From positions 58,329,579 through 58,393,578 of the forward strand of contig CM055101.1 in the NCBI GenBank assembly GCA_029204225.1: a stretch of DNA of 64,000 nt, in the 5' to 3' direction. The position numbers and the translations under genes are program-made. The stretch is from Diphasiastrum complanatum (taxonomy: Eukaryota; Streptophyta; Lycopodiopsida; Lycopodiales; Lycopodiaceae). Positions 12,907-25,700 of this stretch are shown here, in pieces; position 1 is the first letter of the stretch, and every line of letters begins with the position of its first letter. A model generated the notes under the pieces. It had not been told where the DNA came from and did not search any database. It saw only the letters and a program-made list of their open reading frames with translations.

Positions 12907-13475
12907 TTAAGGGTTGTATGAGTGAAGGGCGTTTATGAGGAGCTTCACCTTTAAATTTTCAAGGGTAGTAGGTGAGTTACTCTGGACCTCTACTTTATAT
13001 TCATCTTTGAGGCCACAGACAAATCCCCTGATTTTCTGAAAATCATCCATACTTTTAATCTTTAAAATTGCTTCTCGATACTGCGAGATATATTGGATGA
13101 GGGACTTGTCCATTACTGTTCTTTCCCAGGCTTCCCAGGCTCTATCAAGTTCATTTTCTAGTAGAAATTCTCTTAGGAAAGCTTCTTCAAAAGCTTAAGG
13201 CTTCCTTTCGCGGAACTCAAAATCAAGCTTTTGAGTTCAGCGAACGAGTCGTCCACGCTGGACTTGAAATTGGCTAATGCCAACTTCAGTTCATCCACTT
13301 CTGTTACCAACTGGAGAAACTGCTCCTTGGTAACCAGTTCGTCGAGTTCTTCGGCGAACTGTTCCTGTTCTTCCAATTCCATTGGTTCCTTCCCTTTTTT
13401 GTAAGCCAAGGCTTCTGTTTCAAGTTCGTCGAAGCCTCTCTCCGGGGGTTGAACAGGTCCCTGAGGAGTGGTCAT
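12907..13475 (-). pseudogene. Chromovirus gag N-terminal part
   Basis: Frame 13,475-13,173 starts MTTPQGPVQPPERGF and is acidic and probably coiled coil. Frame 13,113-12,907 holds a retrotransposon gag core (SLIQYISQYREAILKIKSM, then KIRGFVCGLKDEYK). The two are separated by a frameshift and stops near 13,120-13,170. The start was chosen because it is the first Met after the long leader and gives the typical gag N-terminus. This is the capsid part of the element; it is broken. Confidence 0.75.
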
Positions 13476-14370
13476 CTTCGGAACTGAAAGAGAGGTACCT
13501 TAACTTCTGAAGGAAAAAAAGTCTTAAAAGACTAATTTATAACTGTACAAGGGAAAGGAAAGGTGACTTAGCTGTTTCAGAGGACTGTACTTCCACAGAG
13601 AGAATCAAGAAAAGCCCTTTCAGCTCTTCGTCCACTGCTTTTAGATCTACTGTCCGGAAAAATCAGAGATCAGGGTACCAAGAAAAAGAAACAAACTTTT
13701 GATTGTCTTGACCCCTTCCCTCGCTGTCTGAGATGTATACTTTTTGCTCCAAAATTTCCGTTTTAGAACCTGAAAACAGCTGCAAACTTGTGGTTTCTGC
13801 CAAAGACCTTCCTCGCTGCCAGGGTAGTGGTCAATCTGTCTTCAAAATCAGATTTGAAGAGTTGAAAATGGTGGAAAAAATCTGATTTGGGTCTTTGAGG
13901 ACCCTCGCTGTATGTCTTCCAGAACTATGGCTCCAAAAAATCGGGATTTGGGGCCTAACTTCCCTGGAAAATTCTGATTCGAAGTGTGCTCCTCCCTCGC
14001 TGCCAGGCAAGTAGCCTCCCTGCTCAAAATCCCTACGATTTGAGGCTCACGTCTCTTGCAAAAGGTCAGATTCTTCAAGAACCCATAGCGCTGGATCTGT
14101 ATATTTCTCCCTCTCTAAATTCCCCTCAGATCTTAGTAATTTTCTCTTGTAAATCAGAACTAGATCATCTATACTACAGCGATGGATCTATGCTACAGTA
14201 GAGTTCTGATATTTTCCTCAAATGGCTTGGAATTACACGGAAATTTCTAGGTTAGATAGCTGTCTCTACAACGATTTCTCTCCTCTAAGCCTTTCTGAAA
14301 ATCTCCAAGATCTTTCCTATCTTCTGATAGCTTTCTCTACTGTTGCTACTGAACTCCCTAGGATGGAGAT
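13476..14370 (-). mobile_element. Untranslated leader of the chromovirus
   Basis: About 0.9 kb between PBS and gag with no gene. It holds a diverged direct repeat marked by CCTCGCTG at about 13,721, 13,811, 13,906 and 13,993, with unit spacing near 90 bp. Confidence 0.6.
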
Positions 14371-14383
14371 GGCTCTGATAGCA
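14371..14383 (-). promoter_or_regulatory. Primer binding site (tRNA-Met type)
   Basis: The minus strand reads TGCTATCAGAGCC, one mismatch from the TGGTATCAGAGC complement of initiator tRNA-Met. It starts one base after the 5' LTR end. This site fixes the true LTR boundary at 14,385. Confidence 0.8.
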
Positions 14384-14384
14384 G

Positions 14385-14742
14385 TGTAATAGATCCTAAC
14401 ACCACAGTAGGGCAAACACTAACTGATCCACCCAACCTTGCCTACTCCCTGATATAGAGTAAGCCCCTCCTAGCCCAGTGTGAGGACTGGTAGCATGCTA
14501 CTGCCAAGTGTCGGCCACGTGGCACTGATGTGGCCGACTGCACGTCGGGACCCAACTGGGAGCCCTATCCTGCTGACAGGGTCCCTAGGCTGTGTTAGGC
14601 CCGCCATGGCTATGGACCGTGCTGGGGCACACTACTCACACTGTCTTGCCCTGTTGGTCATGTACGCTGGACACGACCCTGACTGCGGTATCTGACCTAT
14701 TTGTGTTCCCTAGGGTTCAGCCCTGGTTACGAGCTCGTAACA
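14385..14742 (-). repeat. 5' LTR of the chromovirus, complete
   Basis: 358 bp. On the minus strand it starts TGTTACGAGC and ends ATTACA (TG...CA). It abuts the ITS1 fragment at 14,743. The other LTR lacks the last ~47 bp. Confidence 0.85.
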
Positions 14743-14908
14743 GGGTGGTGGGCGGCGACCGAGATACAGACTCAGTCGTTGGACTTCTCCCATGTATGAT
14801 GCTCATGCGTCCGAATCCAACGGGGTTGGGAGCGCTCTGACAGCCGCACCTCTGGATGCGGCTCCTCATTCACATCCACACTTCGTCGGGTCTGCTCGAT
14901 CGGTGTGT
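14743..14908 (-). pseudogene. ITS1-like rDNA spacer fragment
   Basis: The block lies directly 3' of 18S on the minus strand and contains GC-rich spacer text. It is too short to be a full ITS1. The 5.8S gene that should follow is absent from the window. Confidence 0.65.
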
Positions 14909-14941
14909 CAATGATCCTTCCGCAAGTTCACCTACGAAAAT

Positions 14942-14978
<37 letters not shown>

Positions 14979-15115
14979 TAATGAACTTCTCACAACGTCA
15001 CCAGCGGCGAACCGTCGTCGTCGTCGCCGCAATCCAAAAACTTCACCGGACCGTTCAATCGGTAGGAGCGACAGGTGATGTGTACAAAGGGCAAGGACGT
15101 AGTCAACGCGAGCTA

Positions 15116-15150
<35 letters not shown>

Positions 15151-15676
15151 TCAATAATTGCAATGAACTATCCCCATCACGATGAAGTTTCAAAAGATTA
15201 CCCAAGCCTATCGGCCCAGGTGATAAACTCGTTGAACTCATCAGTGTAGCGCGCGTGTGGCCCAGAACATCTAAGGGCATCACTGACCTGTTATTGCCTC
15301 AAACTTCCATCCGCTGGACGCGAATAGTCCCTCTAAGAAGTTGGCCACCAAAAAGATTCTTCGCGTAACCAGTTAGCAGGCTGAGGTCTTGTAACGGAAT
15401 TAACCAGACAAATCACTCCACCAACTAAGAACGGCCATGCACCACCACCCATAGAATCAAGAAAGAGCTCTCAATCTGTCAATCCTTACTATGTCTGGGC
15501 TTGGTAAGTTTTCCCGTGTTGAGTCAAATTAAGTCGCAGACTCCACTCCTGGTGGTGCCCTTCCCTCAATCCCTTTATGTTTCAGCCTTGCGACCATACT
15601 CCCCCTGGAACCCAAAAACTTTGATTTCTCATAACGTGCCGGCGGGGTCATCAAATTAACACTCGTTGATCCCTAA

Positions 15677-15716
<40 letters not shown>

Positions 15717-15780
15717 ATCTTCGAGCCTCCAACTTCGTTCTTGATTAATGAAAACCTCCTTGGCAAATGCTTTCGCAATA

Positions 15781-15812
<32 letters not shown>

Positions 15813-16569
15813 CTGACAATGAAATACGAATGCCCCCAACTGTCCCTATTAATCATTAGTCCGGTCCCGAAGACCAACACAATAGGACCAAAGTCCTATC
15901 ACGTTATTCCATGCTAATGTATTCAAAGCATAGGCCTGCTTTGAGCACTCTAAGTTTTTCAAAGTAACATCGTCGACTCCGCGTCCCAGCCAATTAAGGC
16001 CAGGAGCATGTCCCCTACCAAAAAAATGGAGGGACCAAAGGGGGCGAACCGTTCGCCCCATCCCAAGATCCAACTACGAGCTTTTTAACTGCAACTTAGA
16101 TATACGCTAGAATTATCACGGCTGCTGGCACCAGACTTGCCCTCCAATGGATCCTCGTTAAGGGGTTTAGATTGTACTCATTCCAATTACCAAACTTGTA
16201 AAAGCCCGTTATTGTTATTTATTGTCACTATCTCCCCGTGTCGGGATTGGGTAATTTGCACGCCTGCTGTCTTTCTTGGATGTGGTAGCTGCTCTCTCCG
16301 GAATCGAACTCTAATTCTTCGTCACCCGTCACCACCATGGTAGGCCACCATCCTACCATCGAAAGTCGATAGGGCAGAAATTTGACGAGTTATCATGATT
16401 CACCACAATATCGGGCAAGCCCGCATCGGCCTTTTTATCTAATAAATACGTCCCTTCCTTAACAGTCGGGATTTGGTGCACGTATTAGCTCTAGAATTAC
16501 TACGGGTATCCGCGTAGCAAGGTACCATCGAAGAAACTATAACTGATTTAATGAGCTATTCGCAATTTC
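14909..16569 (-). pseudogene. 18S rRNA, 5'-truncated pseudogene
   Basis: The reverse complement is plant small-subunit rRNA from roughly nt 110 to the 3' end, about 1.66 kb of about 1.81 kb. Recognisable blocks include the 3' end (GGAAGGATCAT), the universal regions around 15,660-15,750, and the block at about 16,480. Substitutions occur in conserved sites, for example GTAGGTGAACTTGCGGAAGG where the usual text has CCTGCGG. The first ~110 nt are replaced by family R sequence. Protein frames here are artefacts. Confidence 0.92.
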
Positions 16570-16686
16570 CCTCCAAAATACTTAAATAAGGATAATAGGC
16601 CAACAAGGGCCCAAAGCACACTTAATAGGACTTAACAAGGGCTAACTATCCTTCAAGATAGTTATGTTTAGTTAAGTTAGGAGCTT

Positions 16687-17010
16687 TGTATATAAGTACA
16701 CAACGGACATCATTTTGAAGGGTCTTTTAGCTCCTTTGCAAATGAGAGAACCTAACTTCCTCTTTGTGACTGTGAGCCTTGAAAATTGAGCTTGCTAGGT
16801 CTCATGTGCCTAATTCACATGAAATCCATCTCCCTTTTGTATTCATTTCCTTACATCCCTTAATTCTAATGGTAATTTCATGGATCTCTATTTGTGATTT
16901 TGTATTTTACTCCTATATCAACATGAATGTTATCCTTCTCTTGATTGTGGCTTTCATTTCAATAGACTAGTGATATTGGATTTGGCACATGAAATTTGTG
17001 GTATCAAAGC
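16687..17010 (+). promoter_or_regulatory. Family R LTR promoter-like TATA and PBS-like site
   Basis: TTGTATATAAGTACAC at 16,686 is a good plant TATA context and is conserved in R1, R5 and R7. About 310 bp downstream, TGGTATCAAAGC (16,999-17,010) differs at one base from the tRNA-Met PBS. The pair argues that R is LTR-derived rather than a satellite. The equivalent PBS-like sites lie at 19,468, 23,164, 25,536 and 29,236. Confidence 0.6.
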
Positions 17011-18225
17011 ATAAGATCAATTTTACATCATGAACCTATGCGAATTTCATTAGATTTGAAGAGTTTACTGCTTTTATAGCTTTATTTTAGCTAACTTCCA
17101 ACTTTTAAATTTTCAGGTCTGTTCAGACCAATTTTTGTCATATGATTTCATTTTCTATTTTTGATTTGATTCTATAGCTTTCTAGAAATCTTTTGAATTT
17201 AGCTTTCATTTGCACCAATTTTTTGGCTATTTGGGTGGGGGATGCAAAAGTTATTGAAATTTTATTAAAAGCTGTCAAAAGAGGTGACTACAATTTTGTT
17301 TCAACTTTGCTTCAAATTTCAAATCTGATGTAAATTATTTCTTTTGAAACCTTTTTATAAGATTTTTGAGTTTTCTCTTAGCTTTTATCTGATCCAATTT
17401 GCAAGCCATTTGGATTAATATTAAAGAAGTTATGATCAATCACTTGTTTTTTAGCTTGGGTTTTGCTAGTTTTCCTTCATCAACGTCTACTTTGATGTAA
17501 AGGAAGCCAATTTAATGCTAGGTTTTCATAAAGTGCTAAGAACACTAGGTTATTCAAATGGCCATAACTAAAGTGATACCTTGGAGTGGATTAGAGACGA
17601 CCAAACTAGACATGTGGGAGTAAATGCTAAGTTGGCTCTAATGGGTGGTTATAATTGGGGTTAGTTATTGGGCTATAATTAGCACAGGAGCCTTGAGTCA
17701 ATTAAAGGATTGGACATATGGGAGCAGTTGCTCAATAAGTACAATCGGCATGTGGCCTTGGGTTGTGGCTATATTGAGTACAATGGCCAAAAAGTGAGGC
17801 AATGGGAGTAATTGGTAGTGAGGCCAAAAGTGGGCAAGTTAGTTTGGATAAAGCCATAACTACCACTTTTTTGATGTTTATTTTTATTCATGATTAAGAC
17901 AATAAAGTACATTGGCATCCAAAATGGTCTAGTGACTTCCAATTCATAGTCTCTAGGATAGATTCAAAGTGAGTACTATCTCAACAATCATAATTGGTGT
18001 TCAAAGACTTTAATGCCGATGAGAGCATTGAAATGGGTTTCTTTTTAAAAAAATTGATTCTCCTAAAATGCAGTCTTTGTTTTTAAGTTTTCAACAATTT
18101 GAATGTAGTGCTAAAGCAAAGCTTTCCCATGATATATTAATGACCTTGTTTCTTCTTATGTGCAATACCTTTTGATTTTGTTATATACAACTGCAACAAA
18201 AACATAAATGTTGACTTCGTCATAA

Positions 18226-18459
18226 GATGAATTTGGGAAGACAAATGATACTTCCATTATCTCTCTTGACAAAAAACAAGTAAAATGTTGGACCCTCATG
18301 GAGCTCGAGGGTCTACAAAGAAGACACCCGGCAACGAAGGATCCCAAATGGAAAAACACGAGTAAGGGCAGAGCTAAAACAGCCATGCTTCTTGCAATCT
18401 TCTCCATTGCTTGCTATGCCAGATTTGTAACGGTCTCTGCTATTAATGAAAGCTATTGA
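18226..18459 (+). pseudogene. Recurrent 77-codon open frame of family R
   Basis: The frame runs from GATGAATTTGGG to a TGA and includes CWTLMELEGLQRRHPATKD and a hydrophobic AMLLAIFSIACYARF stretch. It is open at 18,226, 20,607, 24,391 and 26,675. It is interrupted by stops in the copies near 3,745, 7,703 and 30,464. The four open copies belong to the recent duplication, so openness may be shared ancestry rather than selection. I do not recognise the product. It could be an exon fragment captured by R, since a splice-like CATAAG precedes it. The overlapping minus frames are shadows. Confidence 0.3.
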
Positions 18460-21400
18460 CCTGACTGACCTGGACCCTTTCACCAAATCTCCTTGTCGCT
18501 CCCTCCATAGTTCATTTCAATGTAGAGACAGCATACTGACGGTTTAACTTTAGAATAGTCAAAAAGTATATCTAATTAAAAGAATAGTAAAACTAAGAGC
18601 TAAAGAGGGTAACTGAAAATTTCAACAAAAAATTCTGTTTGGCTACAGTAAATGACAGGTTCCGTAGCCCAATATAGCTGATTAAAAAAGAGCAATATAA
18701 AAAGTGAAAACAGCTAACTCATCAAAATAACTCTACTAAGTGCAACTACCTTCCCCCATAGGTACTATTCTTATGAGCTTTTCTGATTAAAAAAAGCACC
18801 GTAGCGAGGAGTCAGGACAAAGCAAAGAGGCTTCTTGGGTACAAAAAAACATAAGTTGCAAAGGATTTTAGGGCCTGAATGATGATTCAAATGTGAAGCA
18901 TTACTTTCATTGCACTTCATTGAATGCTTACATCTAGACACTGATGATTCAATACTTGATGATTGAAGCTCAAAAGGACAACAACTTTATAATGCATTTA
19001 TGTCATAAACTACAAGAAAATATACAATTACTCAAGTTAACAATGCTGGAACGCTTTTTGGGTATTGTGAGGAGAAATTTATTCTTTTCTTTTAGTTTAT
19101 TTTTTGCTTCACTAGGAGTTTCTAGCTATTCGAATATGTTTAGTCAGTTCTTTGTTCTTTTGGTTTCATGGGTTTCCTTCCAAACCCTGTGTCATATTTT
19201 GAGTAGATTTGTATTCTCTTTTAGCTCCTTTGCATGAGAGAATGTGAGCCTTGAGAATCGAGGTTGCTAGGTCTCATGTGCCCAATTCACATGAAACCCA
19301 TCTCGCTTTTGTATTGATTTCTTTCCATCCCTTAATTCTAATGGTAATTTCACGGAAACTCTATTTGTGATTTTGTATTTTATGGCTATATCAACATGAA
19401 TGATATCCTCTTTATTGTGGCTTTCATTTAATATATTAGTGCTATTGGGTCTGGCGCATGACATTTGTGGTATCATAGCATAAGATCAATTTTACATCAT
19501 GAATCTATGCGAATTTCATTAGATTTGAAGACTTTATCGCTTTTGTAGCTTTATTTTTGCTAACTTCTAACCTTTAAATTTTCAGGTCTATTCAGGCCAA
19601 TTTTTGTCATATGATTTTATTTTCTATTTTTGATTAGATTCTATAGATTTTTTGAGCTATGTTGAATTCAACTTTCATTTGCACTAATTTTTGGCTATTT
19701 GAGTAAGGGATGCAAAAGTTATTGAAATTTTTTCAAAAGCTATCAAAAGAGGCGACTACAATTTTGTTTCAACTTTGCTTCAAATTTCAAAACTGAATTA
19801 AAATATTTCTTTTGATTCCTTTCTATACGATTTTTGAGCTTTCTCTTAGCTTCTATCTGATCCAATTTGCAAGCCATTTGGTTAAATAGTATAGAAGTTA
19901 TGATCAATCAACGAGAACCAAACTAGACATGTGGGAGTAAATGCTAAGTTGGCTCTAATGTGGTTATAATTGGGATTAGTTACTAGGCTATAACTAGCAC
20001 ATGAGCCTTGAGTCAATTAAAGGATTGGACATATGGGAGGCAATTGATAGTGAGACCAAAAAGTGGGTAGGTTAGTTTGGATAGAACACCATAACTACCA
20101 CTATTTTCTTGATGTTTATTTTTATTCAAGGTAGATTCAAAGTGAGGACTATCAACTATCATAATTGGTTTTCAGAGAATTTAATGCTGATGACAGCTTC
20201 CTTTCATATACTTGAGGTCAAAAATTCAACTCCAATCAAGACACAAATGAGGGAATGCAAAAAGCAACAAAATTTACTTTGATATAGTTAGTTGGAAGTC
20301 CTATACATCAAAGGAAATCCTCAACTCTTTTTAGCTTTGCCGGGTTGCGGTAAGCTATTGCGACAATTTGTTAAATTTGTCGTGTCACTCCTAGGTAAGC
20401 TTGAGCATTGAGATGGGTTTCTTCTTAAAAAAATTGGTTATTCTAAAATGCAGTCTTTGTTTTTAAGTTTTCGACAATTTGAATGCAGTGCTAAAGCAAA
20501 GCTTTCTCGTGATATATTAATCACCTTGTTTCTTCTGATGTGCGATACCTTTTGATTTTGTTATATACAACTGCAACAAAAATATAAATGTTGACTTCGT
20601 CATAAGATGTTTGGGAAGACAAATGATGCTTCCATTATCTCTCTTGACAAAAAACAAGTAAAATGTTGGACCCTAATGGAGCTCGAGGGTCTACGAAGAA
20701 GACACCCGGCAACGAAGGATCCCAAATGGAAAAACACGAGTAAGGGCAAAGCTAAAACAGCCATGCTTCTTGCAGTCTTCTCCATTGCTTGCTATGTCAG
20801 ATTTGTAACGGTCTCTGCTATTAATCAAAGCTGTTGACCTGACTAACCTGGCCCCTTTCACCAAATCTCTTTGTAGCTCCCTCCATAGTTCAATTCAATA
20901 TAGAGATAGCATACTGTCATACAATTTAACTTTAGAATAGTAGAAAAGTATAACTTGTTAAAAGCATAGGAAAGTTAAGAACTAAAGAGGGTAACTGAAA
21001 ATTTCAACAGAAAATTATATTTGGCTGAAGTAAATTGACATGTTCTACATACAGCCCAATATAGCTGATTGAAGAAGAGCAATATAAAAAGTGAAAACAA
21101 CTAACTGATGAGAAAAACTCTACGAAGTGCACCTACCTTCCCCCATAGGTACTATTCTTATGAGCTTTTCTGATTAAAAAGAGTAGTGTAGTGAGGAGCC
21201 ATGACAAAGCAGAGAGGCTTCTTGCGTACAAAAAACATAAGTTGCACAAGATTTTAGGGCCTGAATGATGATTCAAACGTAAACCATTATTTTCATTGCA
21301 ATTCATTGAATATGTGCGCTCACATCTAGACATAGATGATTCAATACTTGATGATTGAAGTTCAAAAGGACAACAGCTTTATAATGTGTTTATGTCATAA

Positions 21401-21840
21401 ACTACAGAAAAATATACAATTATTCAAGTTGACACAGAATTTATTCCACATAACAAAACCGGGATTCCTTGTGTCCAATCGTTGTTGATTAAATCCTTTG
21501 TGGGAGCAAGAAGTTACGGCTGCTAATAACGGGTTCGCATACTACATGCACAAATTTACCATGCTCATGAAGATACAATTCCAAACATTAGGCATTCGCA
21601 CACCATGGATGCCAAATCCACAAAACCGAGTAAACCGACATGTACACGGAGGTAGAAACGTAGAAAATATTACAGAGAGTTTGGAAAAAAACCCAAGAAA
21701 CCAAAAGAACAAAGAACCGAATAAACCCACATATCCGAGTTAGAAAGACTCATGTCTTCATATCCATAGGCTGAGGTAGTAAGCTCAATGTTGAGACACA
21801 ATCAGCAGCTTTGGAAACCCTGTGGATCTACTAGAATGTG

Positions 21841-21855
21841 ACCAGTTTTTATAGC
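21841..21855 (-). promoter_or_regulatory. Possible minus-strand TATA box inside family R
   Basis: The minus strand reads GGCTATAAAAACTGGT, followed about 85 bp later by ATGGATATGAAGACATGA (only five codons). The block recurs at about 5,075 and 27,923. It may be a captured promoter and 5' UTR of a host gene. It may equally be chance. Confidence 0.25.
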
Positions 21856-22084
21856 CGAAATGGAAGATGGCGCTCGTATGGGCAAGGAGCATGAGAAACC
21901 CTAAAACATGCTCAACCCTAAATGTCTGCTACAATATTTAAGCTGGATATAGGTTGGAGGCTATGTACATATGCTTTTTAGTGTGCCCTTGAATGGTCCT
22001 AAGCCTTATGTTACAAAGTTAGATTGGGAGCACTCTAAGGACTAAGAAATGTGGCCTTTTTAGTCTTAAAAGTCCCCTTTTTGA

Positions 22085-22375
22085 GGTAATGGTACTCAAT
22101 ATAGCCACAACCCAAGGCCACATGACGCTTGTAGTTATTGAGCAACTGCTCTCATATGTCCAATCCATTAATTGACTCAAGGCTCTTGTGCTAGTTATAG
22201 CCCAATAACTAACCTCAATTATAACCACCCATTAGAGCCAGCTTAGCATTTACTCCCACATGTCTAGTTTGGTTGTCTCTAACCAACTCCAAGGTATCAC
22301 TTAGTTATGGCCATTTGAATAACCTAGTGTTCCTACCACTTATGAAAGCCTAGCATTAATCGGCTTCCCTAACAT
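22085..22375 (-). repeat. Inverted copy of an R interior segment
   Basis: This ~290 bp is the reverse complement of text at about 17,500-17,800. Landmarks include ACATGTCTAGTTTGG against CCAAACTAGACATGT. The same arrangement recurs at 28,153-28,443 against 23,700-23,970. The array therefore contains long inverted arms able to give hairpin transcripts. Confidence 0.65.
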
Positions 22376-22747
22376 CCATCATTAATCAATAAAATGTATT
22401 TTCGCGGCATGGGATTAATTATCTTGTAAGGTTTCAAGTTCCATGTCTTGGTCTAGTGAAAACGAATAATATATCGTCAAAGAAGTGGATGAATAGACTC
22501 AAAGTTTGAATATCTTTATAGGGATGGTGCTAGAATAAGGCACATAAAAAGTGACAAGTCGACACCACCTTTAGAATTTTAACAAAAAGAGGAAGTAGAT
22601 GCATTCCTTCGAAACCAACTCCAAGAGATACATCAAAGTTGGAGACCCACTTGTCATGTACTTGTAGTACATCTGTGCTTAAAAATATATTATAATATCC
22701 AAAGTAAGCTTTGTTGGGCCAAAAAGAAATTTTTAGCCTTCCTTAAG

Positions 22748-25700
22748 CCCTCCAAAATACGGATAATAGGCCAATAAGGGCCCAAAGCACACTTAATAGG
22801 ACTTAACGAGGGCTAACTATCCTTCAAGATAGTTATGTTTAGTTAAGTTAGGAGCTTTGTATATAAGTACACAAGAGACATCATTTTGAAGGGTCTTTTA
22901 GCTCCTTTGCAAATGAGAGAACCTAACTTCCTCTTTGTGACTGTGAGCCTTGAAAATTGAGCTTGCTAGGTCTCATGTGCCTAATTCACATGAAATCCAT
23001 CTCCCTTTTGTATTCATTTCCTTACATCCCTTAATTCTAATGGTAATTTCATGGATCTCTATTTGTGATTTTGTATTTTACTCCTATATCAACATGAATG
23101 TTATCCTTCTCTTGATTGTGGCTTTCATTTCAATAGACTAGTGAATTTGGCACATGAAATTTGTGGTATCAAAGCATAAGATCAATTTTACATCATGAAC
23201 CTATGCGAATTTCATTAGATTTGAAGAGTTTACTGCTTTTATAGCTTTATTTTAGCTAACTTCCAACTTTTAAATTTTCAGGTCTGTTCAGACCAATTTT
23301 TGTCATATGATTTCATTTTCTATTTTTGATTTGATTCTATAGCTTTCTAGAAATCTTTTGAATTTAGCTTTCATTTGCACCAATTTTTTGGCTATTTGGG
23401 TGGGGGATGCAAAAGTTATTGAAATTTTATTAAAAGCTGTCAAAAGAGGTGACTACAATTTTGTTTCAACTTTGCTTCAAATTTCAAATCTGATGTAAAT
23501 TATTTCTTTTGAAACCTTTTTATAAGATTTTTGAGTTTTCTCTTAGCTTTTATCTGATCCAATTTGCAAGCCATTTGGATTAATATTAAAGAAGTTATGA
23601 TCAATCACTTGTTTTTTAGCTTGGGTTTTGCTAGTTTTCCTTCATCAACGTCTACTTTGATGTAAAGGAAGCCAATTTAATGCTAGGTTTTCATAAAGTG
23701 CTAAGAACACTAGGTTATTCAAATGGCCATAACTAAAGTGATACCTTGGAGTGGATTAGAGACGACCAAACTAGACATGTGGGAGTAAATGCTAAGTTGG
23801 CTCTAATGGGTGGTTATAATTGGGGTTAGTTATTGGGCTATAATTAGCACAGGAGCCTTGAGTCAATTAAAGGATTGGACATATGGGAGCAGTTGCTCAA
23901 TAAGTACAATCGGCATGTGGCCTTGGGTTGTGGCTATATTGAGTACAATGGCCAAAAAGTGAGGCAATGGGAGTAATTGGTAGTGAGGCCAAAAGTGGGC
24001 AAGTTAGTTTGGATAAAGCCATAACTACCACTTTTTTGATGTTTATTTTTATTCATGATTAAGACAATAAAGTACATTGGCATCCAAAATGGTCTAGTGA
24101 CTTCCAATTCATAGTCTCTAGGATAGATTCAAAGTGAGTACTATCTCAACAATCATAATTGGTGTTCAAAGACTTTAATGCCGATGAGAGCATTGAAATG
24201 GGTTTCTTTTTAAAAAAATTGATTCTCCTAAAATGCAGTCTTTGTTTTTAAGTTTTCAACAATTTGAATGTAGTGCTAAAGCAAAGCTTTCCCATGATAT
24301 ATTAATGACCTTGTTTCTTCTTATGTGCAATACCTTTTGATTTTGTTATATACAACTGCAACAAAAACATAAATGTTGACTTCGTCATAAGATGAATTTG
24401 GGAAGACAAATGATACTTCCATTATCTCTCTTGACAAAAAACAAGTAAAATGTTGGACCCTCATGGAGCTCGAGGGTCTACAAAGAAGACACCCGGCAAC
24501 GAAGGATCCCAAATGGAAAAACACGAGTAAGGGCAGAGCTAAAACAGCCATGCTTCTTGCAATCTTCTCCATTGCTTGCTATGCCAGATTTGTAACGGTC
24601 TCTGCTATTAATGAAAGCTATTGACCTGACTAGTCAAAAAGTATATCTAATTAAAAGAATAGTAAAACTAAGAGCTAAAGAGGGTAACTGAAAATTTCAA
24701 CAAAAAATTCTGTTTGGCTACAGTAAATGACAGGTTCCGTAGCCCAATATAGCTGATTAAAAAAGAGCAATATAAAAAGTGAAAACAGCTAACTCATCAA
24801 AATAACTCTACTAAGTGCAACTACCTTCCCCCATAGGTACTATTCTTATGAGCTTTTCTGATTAAAAAAAGCACCGTAGCGAGGAGTCAGGACAAAGCAA
24901 AGAGGCTTCTTGGGTACAAAAAAACATAAGTTGCAAAGGATTTTAGGGCCTGAATGATGATTCAAATGTGAAGCATTACTTTCATTGCACTTCATTGAAT
25001 GCTTACATCTAGACACTGATGATTCAATACTTGATGATTGAAGCTCAAAAGGACAACAACTTTATAATGCATTTATGTCATAAACTACAAGAAAATATAC
25101 AATTACTCAAGTTAACAATGCTGGAACGCTTTTTGGGTATTGTGAGGAGAAATTTATTCTTTTCTTTTAGTTTATTTTTTGCTTCACTAGGAGTTTCTAG
25201 CTATTCGAATATGTTTAGTCAGTTCTTTTGGTTTCATGGGTTTCCTTCCAAACCCTGTGTCATATTTTGAGTAGATTTGTATTCTCTTTTAGCTCCTTTG
25301 CATGAGAGAATGTGAGCCTTGAGAATCGAGGTTGCTAGGTCTCATGTGCCCAATTCACATGAAACCCATCTCGCTTTTGTATTGATTTCTTTCCATCCCT
25401 TAATTCTAATGGTAATTTCACGGAAACTCTATTTGTGATTTTGTATTTTATGGCTATATCAACATGAATGATATCCTCTTTATTGTGGCTTTCATTTAAT
25501 ATATTAGTGCTATTGGGTCTGGCGCATGACATTTGTGGTATCATAGCATAAGATCAATTTTACATCATGAATCTATGCGAATTTCATTAGATTTGAAGAC
25601 TTTATCGCTTTTGTAGCTTTATTTTTGCTAACTTCTAACCTTTAAATTTTCAGGTCTATTCAGGCCAATTTTTGTCATATGATTTTATTTTCTATTTTTG

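Larger units (their letters stand above)
8924..14742 (-). mobile_element. Ty3/gypsy chromovirus inserted in decayed rDNA
   Basis: The element order on the minus strand is 5' LTR (14,742-14,385), PBS, leader, gag, protease, RT, RNase H, integrase, chromodomain, PPT and 3' LTR (9,234-8,924). The chromodomain after integrase marks the chromovirus branch (established knowledge). It sits between ITS1 (right) and ITS2 (left). Frameshifts, altered catalytic or zinc residues and a truncated 3' LTR make it inactive. No target duplication is seen because the left end is lost. Confidence 0.9.
16570..22747 (+). repeat. Family R tandem duplicate, copy 1 (sub-units R3 and R4)
   Basis: Each copy holds two sub-units. 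R3 has an LTR-like part at 16,570-16,990, a PBS-like TGGTATCAAAGC at 16,999-17,010, and the GGCAACGAAGGATCC block at about 18,329. R4 has an LTR-like part at about 19,200-19,465, a PBS-like site at 19,468, and the same block at about 20,706. The copy is almost identical to 22,748-28,815, with the offset falling from 6,171 to 6,165, 6,075 and 6,068 bp at small deletions. No pol or gag core was found, so it looks like a LARD-type non-autonomous element. Some segments are inverted relative to others. Confidence 0.75.

Noticed and set aside
14909-16569. Several open frames of 60-85 codons on both strands
   Set aside because: They lie inside an 18S rRNA pseudogene and have no protein-like pattern; they are shadows of rRNA sequence.
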